NCBI GenBank assembly: GCA_028583605.1
Contig: CM053325.1
Span: 38,491,435 to 38,555,434 of the forward strand
Origin: Dastarcus helophoroides
Lineage: Eukaryota > Arthropoda > Insecta > Coleoptera > Bothrideridae
Direction of reading: 5' to 3'
DNA length: 64,000 bases
Shown here: positions 12,295-31,480 of the stretch, piece after piece
Layout: every line of letters starts with the position of its first letter
How positions within the stretch are numbered: the stretch's first letter is position 1
Notes under the pieces: model-generated
Database searches by the model: none
The model's input: only the letters and a program-made list of their open reading frames with translations
What the model was told of the DNA's origin: nothing
Made by a program: the position numbers and the translations under genes

Positions 12295-12460
12295 ATATTT
12301 ACATTCAACTAGGAATTAGGTACGGTCGAGAATATGTAAAAAATGGGCGTAAATTAAACACTCAATCATGACGTCAAAACCCACCAATTGGAACGCTTGT
12401 TTCTTGCCCGGTTCTGTAGTCCAGAGGCAAATCCAATACGCCACCGGCAATCGCCGCGAT
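12295..12460 (+). repeat. Fragment of the 31481-33676 element family
   Basis: This stretch, with TACATTCAACTAGGAATTAGG and GCCCGGTTCTGTAGTCCAG, matches 33355-33512 closely and matches 31690-31790 in reverse. The latter two are the arms of the element at 31481-33676, so this is a detached arm fragment of the same repeat family. Confidence 0.7.
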
Positions 12461-12637
12461 CGATATCTGGCAAAGTACTCATCTAAAACATTTGAAAATT
12501 TGGCAACTTAGCAAAGACGATAGGACCAACAAAATTAAAATATTCGCAAAGTTGTAGTATTTCCGGTTATACCGGAAGTTCACATCAACTTTCATATTTT
12601 AAATGAAACACTATATATTTTTGCATTTAATTTAGGC

Positions 12638-12672
12638 TAAAGACACACGAAGCGGTTTTCGCCGAGTCGGCA
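12638..12672 (+). repeat. Left terminal inverted repeat of the P-type transposon
   Basis: Starts TAAAGACACACGAAGC and ends GCCGAGTCGGCA; inverted partner at 19402-19436 with 33 of 35 identical positions. Confidence 0.85.
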
Positions 12673-13342
12673 GCCGACTCTGCATTTGATTCCATCGGAT
12701 TTTATGGCAGTGAACCATATACTTATTAAGATATATATATGTAGTGAACACACGCAGCGTCACACCGAGGCTATGTCGAGCGTACCCTCGTCCGGTCGAG
12801 ACGCAGCTAGCGTTTTTATGACTTCAAGCGTATCATCGTCTATACCTGCTTTACGGTGGTGTTCACACGCCAAGCGGTTTTTAAGCTGTGAATATCAAGC
12901 GTAGTTCTCAAATATTGCTTATGGGCAATTTTTGTGATTTTTTTCACACGAGAAATAAATATTCCTTGTGCCTCTTAGTAACTGCATAAATTTAGATAAC
13001 GAATAGTCACTTTGCAGGGAAGAGAGTCAATAAAAAAAAGCAATAAAATAGCTAACTGTGTGGGGTTATTACAAGTTGGAAAACATCTCATGACTGTATC
13101 TTGCTTAGATATGTCCCCTTTTATCAAACACATTAATTCATTAAATGAATTTTAAGACATACGTAAATAATTAAAAAAATTTGCGACATCGCTTTGAATT
13201 GTTCTCATAAATAGAGTATAAAATTGACTTTTTTCTTTGCGTTTCTGAACAAGTGGATATTTCTACATACGAAGTTCCTTTTTTTTTTATTATTCAATCG
13301 ACAATATAGTCAATTGGTTTAAAATTATCAATTCTTCGTCAG

Positions 13343-16300
13343 AATCCATTGCTTCAGGAAAAACTGGCAACATCTTCAAGGTAAATGTCGCGACATATGG
13401 CTTCAGAGGATTAATAATGAAAAATTGCACATGCTTGATGAACAATCAATAAAATCCCATAGAATTTGTGGCATGCATTTTGAAAATGTTTGTAAAGACA
13501 ACAATGGAAGATTAAAAAACAGATCCTTACTAACTCTGTATTTGCCAGGTACCTATATTTTGTAAAAATATTTGTTAAAATCCTTATATTAATGGGAGTA
13601 CAAGGCGAATATATCATGTTTAACAGAAACAAATTTGTTCAGAAAAAGTTTGAAGTAGAATGCTACAGTGTTACAGCCAGTTTGCTCAGCCTTGTTGACC
13701 TTTAAGCCTTTAAGTTAATTTTTATTTTTTTCTTCCAGTAACATAATGTTCGAAACGTTATACATCTTTTGAATAGAAACATCGAACAACCAGTCGTTCA
13801 TGCGTGATTCTTCCGCATCGACTGTGTGTACGAAGAGCTAGATATCATACAACTATTCAAACTGTTCATGCGCAACTCTGTTCTATTAATAGATCGGCCG
13901 CCAAGCTTAAATATTTTTAAAAGAATCTAACAATATACTATTTATTTCTAAATATTGCAGGAGTTTTTCTGAAATTTTTAAACACTTCAGTTTTTCCAGG
14001 TTATGAAAAAGCAGAAAATGATAATTTTCTACCACCATCTCCTGATAAAGGAAAACTTGTGACTCCTAAAAAATTAAGAGGTATTTTTTTAAAATTATAT
14101 TATAGCTTGAAATTAATGTAATTGTAACTTCCACTTTTCTGATTGGGTCATAAACCGCAGTATGTAATTGTAATGTTAAGTTATATCATTTTAGAAGCAT
14201 TAGAAGCCCTGAATTCTTCTACTTCTCAAACTATTGGATTAAGCCCAGTTGGATCTGTAATACGGCCACAAAGGGTTTACAAGAAAAGAGTTTTAGACTT
14301 TGGAGATACAAGTGAAACATGTAAAATTAGCGAAGCAAGCGAACCCGCAAAAAAACTATTTCGTGAAGGTCCTTCCACATCGGGATGTGGAAATTCTTTA
14401 CCAATTAGTAAGTACTTTATACTTTTACATTTCATAATGGAAAGCAAATGGTATTTTGTTATATATATTAGACTATCTAGCACAAAAATGATATTAATTT
14501 TATCCACGTGTGTTATAACCTCTTTATGTGGGGTGAATAAATAACTGTTAAATAATTCATTTAATAACTTTCTAAATAATGGATTTGAAGCTCATTTCTA
14601 TAAATATTCTATAGTGGTTATTAACTAATTAATAACTTGCTTTTAATATGCGCGTATTAAAAACATAAATTTTTGGAGGGGTTACCTATCTTGCAAAATA
14701 ATAAATAATAACTAATTTTTAACACATTTTAGTTTCTTCGTTTTTAAAATATAATTCAATAATATAATTCAAATATTTGTAAAGTTAGATTAAAGAAGTA
14801 AGAGTCGCAGTAACACTGTTGTATGTTTGTAATTACATCACTGAAATTAGAGTATTGGTAAACATATACCAGTCCTAATGTAATTATTTTTGTTGTAAAT
14901 TTTCCAAACAAAAAAATATTTTTTAACATCTTGTAGTAGTTTTTCCTGAATAAATAAGTGCACCTTTGAATAACTATCATTCTTTCATTTGCAGCATCGT
15001 CCAGACAAATGGTTCAGAAAAAGTTAACATTAAAAATTAAATCAGCTATAGAAGACATTAGTTTAAAACGTCGATTAAAAAATATGACACGAGTTGCACG
15101 AAGAGTTAAACAGAAAAATCTAGTAACGAAGCAAAAGTTAGCTCTTCTAGAGAAAACTGGAAGCTTGGATTTTCTTAAGAATGTTAATGCGACAACACTA
15201 AACTTTTTTCGTTGCCAACAGAGGAATCAGAAATTTAAACCAAAAGGAAGACGTTTCACTTTGGATGACAAAATTTTCGCATTATCTGTTTTAAAACAGA
15301 GCGGTAAGGGTTATCGATTTTTGTCTAGGTTATTCAGTTTGCCTAGCCGAAAAACATTAAACAAAATTTTAAATAGCATCCCTTTCAGTTGTGGAATAAA
15401 TCCACGAATATTTCTTCATTTAAAGAATGTGGCGGCCAAGATGAAAAATTTAGATAAAAATTGTGTTTTAATGTTTGACGAAATATCTTTGAACACTGGT
15501 CTCTCTTATAACACAGCAAAAGATTATATTGAAGGATGGGTCGATTTTGGTGAATCAGCTAGGAGAGCAGCCTTTGCAGATCATGCTCTAGTCTTCATGT
15601 TGAAAGGCATTCATAAAAACTGGAAACAGCCACTCTGTTACTATTTTTGTGAAAGTACCACCGCAACTGCAGATCTGGTTCGAATCATTAAAGATGTAGT
15701 GAGACATGTTCGTCAAACTGGTCTTGAAATAATAGCAACTATATGTGATCAAGGGGCAACAAATAATGCTGCAATAAAATGTTTATTACAAGAGACAAAC
15801 TCGTATTGTATACGGAATAATGTTGAAAATAGGTATCACGGCTACCTGACAGATGGGGTAGAAGTTGTTCACTTATTTGATTGCCCACATTTGCTGAAAG
15901 GCATAAGAAATGTTTTGTTGCAAAAAGATTTACATTTTAAACAAAACGAAACTAAGAAAGTTGCCTCTTGGTTATATGTGGTTCAAATGTATATGATGGA
16001 TCAAAAAATGGGTAAATTCAGCCAATTTCCTAAATTAACAGACGAACATGTTTTACCAAATAAAATAAAAAAGATGAAAGTCAAAAATTACAGTCAGGTA
16101 TTTAGCCGAACATTAGCAACAGCCATGAAAATTAGAGCAGAAATCAGCAAAGATTTGCCATCTGAGTCGCCATACTTCATTGATCCATCAGCTTCCCAAA
16201 CTGCTGATCTTTTGCTTTTATTTGACGAAATATTTGATAGTGTTAATGGAAACTTACTACATCCTCCATTAGGAAAAGAGCTGCGGGGTGTTGTAACAGC

Positions 16301-17338
16301 AAAATCCAATTATTTGGAAGTATGGCGAAACTCCATTCCTGTTCTTGACTCCATGTTTTATACTTCTGGATCTTCTACCAATCCTATTATTACACCCTCC
16401 CTAAAGAATTGGATATTCACCCTCCGTGGCTTTATATATATTTATAAAAAGCTAAGTGATAAAGGCTTTAAATTTTTTAGTCCCCGATCCTTTAACCAAG
16501 ATCCAATAGAGAACTTTTTCGGCCTAGTAAGAAGCCACGGAGTGAGAAATACCAATCCTACTTGTACATCCTTCATTTCCTCCACCAAAGTTCTCCTTAT
16601 TAACAATTTGTTGTCATCCCACTCTCCTGGCTCTAACTGTGAGGAAGATAGTTCGATAGGGGTATTAGACACCTTCAGAGATTTCGTCAGCATAAGAGGG
16701 AGCCAGACCACACAACAGTGTTCCTTAAACACTATTGCACCACTCTACAGTCACTCATCTAAATCATCGAGTACAAATAGATGTGCAGATTTTGCAACCC
16801 CTTATGTGGCAGGAGTACTAGCAAAGAAAATATTAAAAAAAATAAATGTGCAAATTGCTCGTCTCTGATATTAACCAATGAAACTCTTCCTGAAAATTTG
16901 TTAGTTGCACGAAAGAAGTACAGAGCTAAAAGTTTATGTACTCCTTCCAGAATATTTATAGATGTATTTCATAAAACTGTGGAAACAGTTCTCAATATTC
17001 TACAAAAAATTATTAATATGTACAATATTAAACTTTTAATTAGTCAGGAAATAAATGTGCAATTAATAAAACAATTATTTTGTACAGAACACCAATATTT
17101 TGTAAAAGAGTTTGTTAATGTTCTACAAAACCTAATTATTTTTTATTATATTAAAATTGCAAATAACATTCTTAATGGAAAAGATCTTAGGCATAAGGAT
17201 TTGGATTTTTTAACTAGCTTAGCATATAAAAGTACAAATAAATGTCTTATTTCAAATTGTTTTTTTTATTACACATTAGCAATAATGGATTTATATATTT
17301 ATAATTTACAGGTGTTCCGTAAATCATGTATCAAATGA
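13343..17338 (+). CDS. P-element-type transposase with THAP domain (four exons, frame change at the 3' end)
   Basis: A THAP9/P-element-like transposase, a nuclear enzyme that cuts and joins its own transposon ends. Exons by splice signals and phase: 13343-13548 (C-terminal half of a THAP domain; HRICGMHFENVC supplies the C-x2-H and the downstream basic LKNRS), 14000-14080, 14195-14407, and 14995 onward. All junctions are GT-AG in phase 1 and keep one frame. In the last exon, numbering from the Met at 15009, catalytic acids are D157 (VLMFDEISL), D247 (ATICDQGATN) and E501 (FNQDPIENFFG). DCPHLLKGIRN near 291-301 is the GTP/insertion-region signature. The zero frame stops at 16868, but the -1 frame continues the expected C-terminus (KCANCSSL onward) to 17338. 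The first exon, with the initiator Met and the CxxC half of the THAP domain, was not located. Confidence 0.85.
16835..16842 (+). promoter_or_regulatory. A8 run with A_AAA_AAA phasing: possible -1 frameshift site
   Basis: Eight A residues occur exactly where the transposase passes from frame 0 to frame -1. In the zero frame the codons read TTA AAA AAA ATA, so the heptamer A_AAA_AAA is in the right phase for tandem -1 slippage. The zero frame ends 26 bases later at 16866-16868, while the -1 frame is open from 16781 to 17338. It could be programmed frameshifting or simply a one-base indel in a homopolymer; the sequence alone cannot decide. Confidence 0.4.
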
Positions 17339-17844
17339 AAGGAAATGATTTCTAATACCAATATTGTAACTGACCAAAACTTACTTTGGTTCCAAATTTG
17401 AAATGATTGAATGCAATGAAGTGCTGATTGTTTTATTTTTTAAAACTTTTTCTGTAGTAACATCCTAATTGAAATGAGGTATTGCCTAATTTTTTATTTG
17501 GGAATATTATAAACAATTAACATTTTGTCATCTTGTATTATATTTCAAATTTTTGGGCTAAAGTAAACTTTGTCAATTTTTAACATTTTGGCCTCAGTAA
17601 TAACTTTCTTTCATTTGATTATGATTTGCAGAATGGCCCTGTAAATTATATGTATTTTTCAAAACTGCTTCGTGGTTTCCTTAACCCAGAACCTTTTTTA
17701 CAGGGTTCATCAGTACCACTCAGAGATAGTATTCTTACTTATGTGACCACTTTATAGATGTCGCTGGTGTCTCTTTAGTCCATCAGTTTAACACATAGAG
17801 AAAGGTTAAGAGTGTCAACTCTGTGCTTTTTATTTTGAAAACGG
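17339..17844. other. 3' non-coding part of the P-type transposon
   Basis: AT-rich sequence after the transposase with no convincing open frame or RNA gene; it probably holds the 3' UTR of the transposase. Confidence 0.5.
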
Positions 17845-19275
17845 CCATCCCACGCAGGGACCGGAACTATTGCCATAAAATTAGAAACCTGTATTATCGA
17901 CTGTAGCCACGTTGCAGTTACCCTGCATTACCGGCTTATAAATTTAAATCCAAAATTAATTTTAAACTGTTTTGAAATGTCCATTCAGTTGGATTGCACT
18001 ACTGTTTTTAAAGATTAAACAAAAGTGACCAACGTGAATGGAAATTTCAAAACAATTTCAAGTATGAGGTGTAAAAAAATAAACTGCCATTTTAACATTA
18101 AATATTTTTATTAAATATGTATATTCATACATGTATATAAGTTCATATTTAAATATTTGTAATAATTTTAAAATATATTTATCAATTCAACTGCTAAAAG
18201 TTAAATATGATACAGATAACATAATATACTGGATAGTGAATTTAATTAAAATAAATCAAGTAAAGCAGCGAAAAGTTTTTCCACATAATTTCTGGTTGAT
18301 TTTTGTTGAAAGTTTGACACCTTTTAGGGTACAATTTTCTTACTGCGAGGGGGCGTGCCTGCCGAAACAGATCGATTTTTGTTTAAAAGATTGCAACATT
18401 TTAGTCGGTTTTACATTTTGCTCACTACAGGAGGTCAGAAAAAACCTCAATTCTTTTTTTTTCAGATGAAACATCTTGAATCCCTTGGTTGAATATCTAA
18501 TCATCAAAGACAAAAATAAGAAAAAAAGTAGCTTTTAATGTTAACGAGGTCCATGTATGCTCCATTTGCATGTTGACAAAGTCCATACTGACAATAAAAT
18601 TTCTAACATTTTTTCAAATATCTGGAGGCATTTGTTCGGGCAGTAGTAAGATATTTTGGATACATTTATTTATCACTGTATTTTCACTGTAAAGTAGTAA
18701 AAATAATATTCTCATTAGAAAGAAAGTATCATATATAATAGACTCTGACATATTAAGCAAACGATCCAACAAATTCCTGCAGATATTTTACAATACGTTA
18801 GAAGTGAATTTTAGCATCATTAACTTTGTCAATGTGCAAACAGTGTATATTCGGATTACATTAAATCTTATTTTTTAAAGTGTTACCTTTTTCTTATTTT
18901 TGCTTTTGGTAATCACAAAACTGTTTATTGTTATAGTCGCCATTTCTGTAAACATTTCGGCAGCTTGGGATTCAGCAGTTTTTTTTCCGAAGTCGGGGAT
19001 GTCATTTCGATTGATACTTCACTTCCACAAATAAATGAAATTTTCTACTTACTAGTAATGCTCGCAGAGATCACTTACCTTATTTTCAACACTATTTAAA
19101 ATTTTGCTCGAAGATGACTGATGTTCTCGTCCTCCATTCCATCCAAATCCAATGACAGTTAAATTTGTTTACGTTCTCAGACGCCACCGCACACAAATTT
19201 AGGAACTATACACATATATTTAATTTACATATATATGTATAAATGGGCGGTAGTTCCGGTCACTGCGTGGGAGGG
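17845..19275. mobile_element. Inverted-repeat element nested in the P-type transposon
   Basis: A ~30-bp sequence at 17845-17874 containing CCCACGCAGGGACCGGAACT matches the reverse complement of 19246-19275 with about four differences. The 1.4 kb between is AT-rich without a convincing gene; open frames such as 18131-18469 have no recognisable domain. It may be a small DNA element inserted in the transposon, or the subterminal inverted repeats of the transposon itself, since P elements do have internal inverted repeats. Confidence 0.55.
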
Positions 19276-19401
19276 CGCTACAAACAGTATATTTGAATTT
19301 CGTGCCAAAGTAGAACCCCCGTGGTTTAACATTAGAGAGTGCTATCTATTCGTGTATTTAATCTATGTTTAAAGACGAGTCGTGTGTTTGCTCCAAATTG
19401 G

Positions 19402-19436
19402 TGCCGACTCGGCGAAAACAGCTTTGTGTGTCTTTA
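19402..19436 (-). repeat. Right terminal inverted repeat of the P-type transposon
   Basis: Inverted partner of 12638-12672. Just inside it the sequence ACGAGTCGTGTGTTTGC forms a further short palindromic region. Confidence 0.85.
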
Positions 19437-22093
19437 CGCTTAATATTTTAAGGCCACTTTGAATAACAAACATTGTTCCTAAAATTTATAGTTTTTGAGA
19501 TAATTGAATGTTTATAAAAAATTTGACAGATGCAAAGTTCCACGAAATTCTTTGTATTTTTTTCCAAAAACTAGATATTTATTTCATATTTGGTACGTGA
19601 GTAAACACATATGAAGCTATTTTGCACAACTTTCATAAGTTCAAAAACATTATACCGAGTGTTGAATTCAGGTCTGCATATTTTGGTAAATTCAAACCGC
19701 GATAATAGTCATCTCAAATGGAACACCCTATATTATGTAGATTTTCATTATCTTTCACCTCATATAAGCTTTCTAAGGGTTGTTCTTACAACTTTTAGAA
19801 ATAGTTGCAATTTTTTACTTTTTTTTGCCAGTTCACCTTAAATGAACTCTTATCGGGTCGTATATCAGTGACGTTATGAGTAGAAGTAATCTATATCGTC
19901 AATTATACTGTCAGGAAACCATTTCAAAAATCATTTATAGTGTGTGGTGCAGCTAAAATGAAAACATGCCTGACCATGTTTTTTAATAATGAGAATTATT
20001 TTAAATTGTTTATTTTCTGAGGATGTAACAGAGTAATATCACAAACATATGATACAGTGATAAATTTGCTGTTCGATATCCAATAAAGCCCCCATGAAAT
20101 TCAATAGAGGATGGTAGAAAATCTCGCAAAACTATGAAGTTTTCATTTTGCCCAAATAATTAAATAAGTAGTTTCAGGCAAAATTAAATAAAATTCTTTT
20201 CTCCAGTAGAATATATTCTTTATTTCAAATATTCAAATGGATTTATCATATACATCCAATTTTAAAATATAAACAAATAACATAAGAAATAATGAAAGTT
20301 ACAACTATAATACTGTATTACATACAAGAAATGCACTTACTGGAAACTTACAGAAGAGTATATAAACCATTATTTAGAGAGTTTTAACAAGGGCCACATA
20401 AACTAACCATTATTTTGTATAAGTAGATTTTTTGTATCTTCTTAAGAAAAATCACCTAAGCGAAAAATTTGTACAAATTCCGACAATTTGAGAACTGTCC
20501 GTTAAACCAATATAGACGAAACGATACAATAACCTTAGTTTATATTAGGATCACATTTGAATTACAGCAGTTCTGGTCTTTATAAAATTGCGTAATCACA
20601 AAGTACTCTTAAAAAAAACCGCGAAACAAAAATTATGCTCAAGTTAAAATGTGATTGGTTCACTGTGTACATATATAAAATCGTTAATCGTTACGATGCA
20701 ATGGCGCGAATGATAACGTCAGAGAATAATGAAGTATAACTTTGTGCTATTTAGCACAAGTCCGATCTATGAGACACGCTCTACTTCCCAAAATAAATAA
20801 AAAGTAACAAAATGCTGAGGTTCAAAATATTCGACTAACCTTGTAGTCTAGTATAAAAAAAATATAATCTAGTTTATTTCAGTCTTGTTGTATGTATAGA
20901 AAAATATCACATTCCCATCAATGCAATATATTACACATTGCTTGGCGTACTCTCAGACACGGAAAAAGTTAATATTATTATTCTTTTGCTACCGTTACTC
21001 GCTAATATCACAGATGTACGTGAGCTAGGCAGCACCACGCTTTAAACGACAAACGAATTAATACTTAAATACTACGTTTTATGTACATCCCGCTCGAGTT
21101 CCACTCATCCACTCAAGCTGTGTACTGTCCATGCATGTGACAAACAAACAAATGCTCTTAAATAAACTACAATTTTTAACTAGATTTACGTAACCGAATC
21201 TGGCTGGATCCTTGGACTTTCCAAATGTAGACCCGATGTGGTAATCTAAGGGCTCACGAGAGAAAAAGCTTGCGGTTATTGGGAGAAGCGCCCGTTGATG
21301 AAAATTTTAATATTAGGCTAGATTAAATAATACTAACTAAAAAAAATTTTAACTGCTCACTGATCTTCAAGAGTCATTTTTTTAATAACTAAAACAATTA
21401 CATTAGTTATGTCCATTGAAAGATAAAAGTGTTAATTCAGTTTGTAGAACTTGTTAAAATTTGCATAATTTGTGAATTAACATATTAAATTAAATATTTC
21501 TGTGGCAACACCAAATTAGGAAACCTTCAAGCTTTTCCCCAGTTATAACGATAAATTAAAGCTTCTCAACTTGAATTTTAACACTATCAATAAACTATTG
21601 TAAAAAATAAATAACTATCGAACTAACCATCAACAAAAATTCGAACGCGATTATTTGAGACTTTCAATTTTAATCATAGTGACTAGCTAACATGAAAAAG
21701 TAGACGAAAATTGAAACTTGAGAGCCCCGTCCAAATGGTATACATTATATCATTGTATCTACAAAATACTAATAACAAAATAACAGCCCGAACTCCCCTT
21801 CTATATGTTTCGTGCATTTCAACAGCATACAGATAGTTACTGATTACTATGACTAAGACTCGTAAACGAGTACACACAGATACACACTAGGAAAGAGGGC
21901 TGCAGCTATCAACCACTCGAAAAAGGGGGAGTCCAATGCGCGTATATATTTCGATTAAGCATATCTCTCGCAACCACCACCAGAGCGCGCCATCCCATAT
22001 CGACCTCTAATTCGACCTGACCTGTGTTAAATTTGTTAAAAAACACTTCATGACAAAAAAAGAAAGAGTCGAATTAGAGCTCGCATGAAGGGC
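19437..22093. other. Intergenic DNA and probable helicase 3' UTR
   Basis: No gene is seen. The minus-strand helicase stop is at 22094-22096, and the moderately complex sequence below it is plausibly its 3' UTR, perhaps extending to the reverse-strand AATAAA near 20218. The 19437-19850 part contains an imperfect repeat sequence with a motif like the CACCCTATAT found in other MITEs here. I found no decisive polyadenylation site. Confidence 0.4.
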
Positions 22094-30065
<7,972 letters not shown>

Positions 30066-30290
30066 TTTGCAGCCGGATAAAACCAAGTCTCTTGTATCAA
30101 TAATGGCTACCTACTTGTGAAATCTGCAAGAAATAAGAGCAATCAAGGGCGGGCAACGTAATCGCCTCGAATACGCTAGAATTAAACGCTGATGGCCGAC
30201 GGGTGCATTTGTTGGGCCTTTTTCAGCATTTGTTCGAATATTAGCGTATTTTCGAAGGTGATTATGTGAATTTTATGGAACACTTCTCAC

Positions 30291-30430
30291 CTTGCCCCAA
30301 CCAGACCGGCGAACAAAACTGTGCGCATTTGATTTGAGCCTGCTGCCTGCGCAGTAAAATTGTGACATTGGGCGCATTTCCGGTCGCCGGACGAACGGAA
30401 TACTCGCTAGTCAAAACAGTGCTTTGTAAA
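30291..30430 (-). promoter_or_regulatory. Likely non-coding first exon and promoter region of the helicase gene
   Basis: This is a locally GC-richer stretch, unlike its surroundings. On the minus strand it ends with GGGGCAAG followed by the good donor GTGAGA at 30290, which can splice to the acceptor at 30124. The start site would lie near 30400-30430 (minus). No clear TATA box; consistent with a broadly expressed housekeeping gene. Inferred from position and splice signals only. Confidence 0.5.
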
Positions 30431-31472
30431 AGGTAGAATTTTTAAACATCTTTAGTCTAAATTTGTATTTGGTTTTAAAATAATTCTAGCCATATTTTCA
30501 CAACAATGAAATGCAAGAAAGAGAATATCAGTAGGCATAAATATTTTTAAACACCGTAATGTTGACCACTGGAATTCAAAACGATTGCGCTGTAGAATTG
30601 TACGTAATTTTATGGCGAAAGTAAAAAAGACTACACATAATGAGTAGAATAAACGATTTTATGTATTTATATTTAGAGTAAGTAAAACTTTATTAGTGGC
30701 GTGTTTTTTTATGAAAAATTGCAAAATAACGCACATTTTTGAAGTGTAAACTTCTTTAGGCGCGTTGAGCGACTTAAAATAGGGGACAAACGAATGGTTT
30801 TGCGTTATCAATAAGGTTAATTTAAACTACCAACATGCTCTAGTGTCTCGTAGACACATGTATCTATGTTTCGAAAATTTTGGAGCTTTAAATTTCAACT
30901 TTGGTAAAAAATTTGAAATTTTATTGTTTCTAAATTCGTGTTTTTCGATGACTTTTGAAATTGACACCGAATTACCGAGATGAGACCGTAATTCGAAAAT
31001 ATGGAAGATTTGAACAAAAATGCAGGTTTTTAGAATTATGGCATAATTTCGGTAATCCGACACTAGCTAATCCGCCACCCCGCTAATCCGAAAAATCAGT
31101 ACATGAAAACATATTTTTTGAAATATCTTGAAATTTGCTATGCAAATATAAAATTTAGATAGTGTGACAGGTTTTTTAATATGCATTAACTCAAAATAGA
31201 TAAGATCAAAGACTAGGTTGTATACAAATATAAAAGATTTAAAAGCTAGAAATAATAATTTTAATTTACAAATTATGAAATTTTTATTTTTGATATTACA
31301 ATTTGAAAATTAAAAAAAACCTGTTATGTCATAATTTTAAGTTTTCACTTTTGTCCGTAGTCCCCACAAGCGTCCAATTTTTATTTTTAGATATACAATT
31401 CAAATTCTAGAGGAAATTTCAACTTTTTGCTTATACTTTCAGTTTAATGTCGGCTCTTCACTTACGCCGAGG
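30431..31472. other. Intergenic AT-rich interval
   Basis: No supported gene, RNA or repeat was seen between the helicase promoter region and the hAT-like element. The minus-strand open frame 30827-31063 has no recognisable domain. Confidence 0.5.
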
Positions 31473-31480
31473 TGCCGAGG

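Larger units (their letters stand above)
12638..19436 (+). mobile_element. P-superfamily DNA transposon with 35-bp terminal inverted repeats
   Basis: Terminal 35-bp repeats at 12638-12672 and 19402-19436 match at 33 of 35 positions; they begin TAAAGACACAC and end GCCGAGTCGGCA. Between them lies a spliced transposase gene with a THAP domain and P-element-type RNase-H catalytic residues. About 2 kb of non-coding DNA lies 3' of the gene and includes a second inverted-repeat pair (17845-19275). P-type elements usually make 8-bp target duplications; I could not find an unambiguous one at these borders, so the outer limits may be off by a few bases. It appears to be a nearly complete autonomous copy. 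Confidence 0.82.

Noticed and set aside
13381..13406. A 26-bp intron (AAG|GTAAAT ... CTTCAG) in the first seen THAP exon
   Set aside because: Too short for an insect intron, and reading straight through keeps a THAP-like frame with conserved aromatic residues.
18131..18469. A 112-codon plus-strand frame in the P-type transposon
   Set aside because: No domain, strongly AT-biased composition, lies in the non-coding 3' part; best treated as chance.
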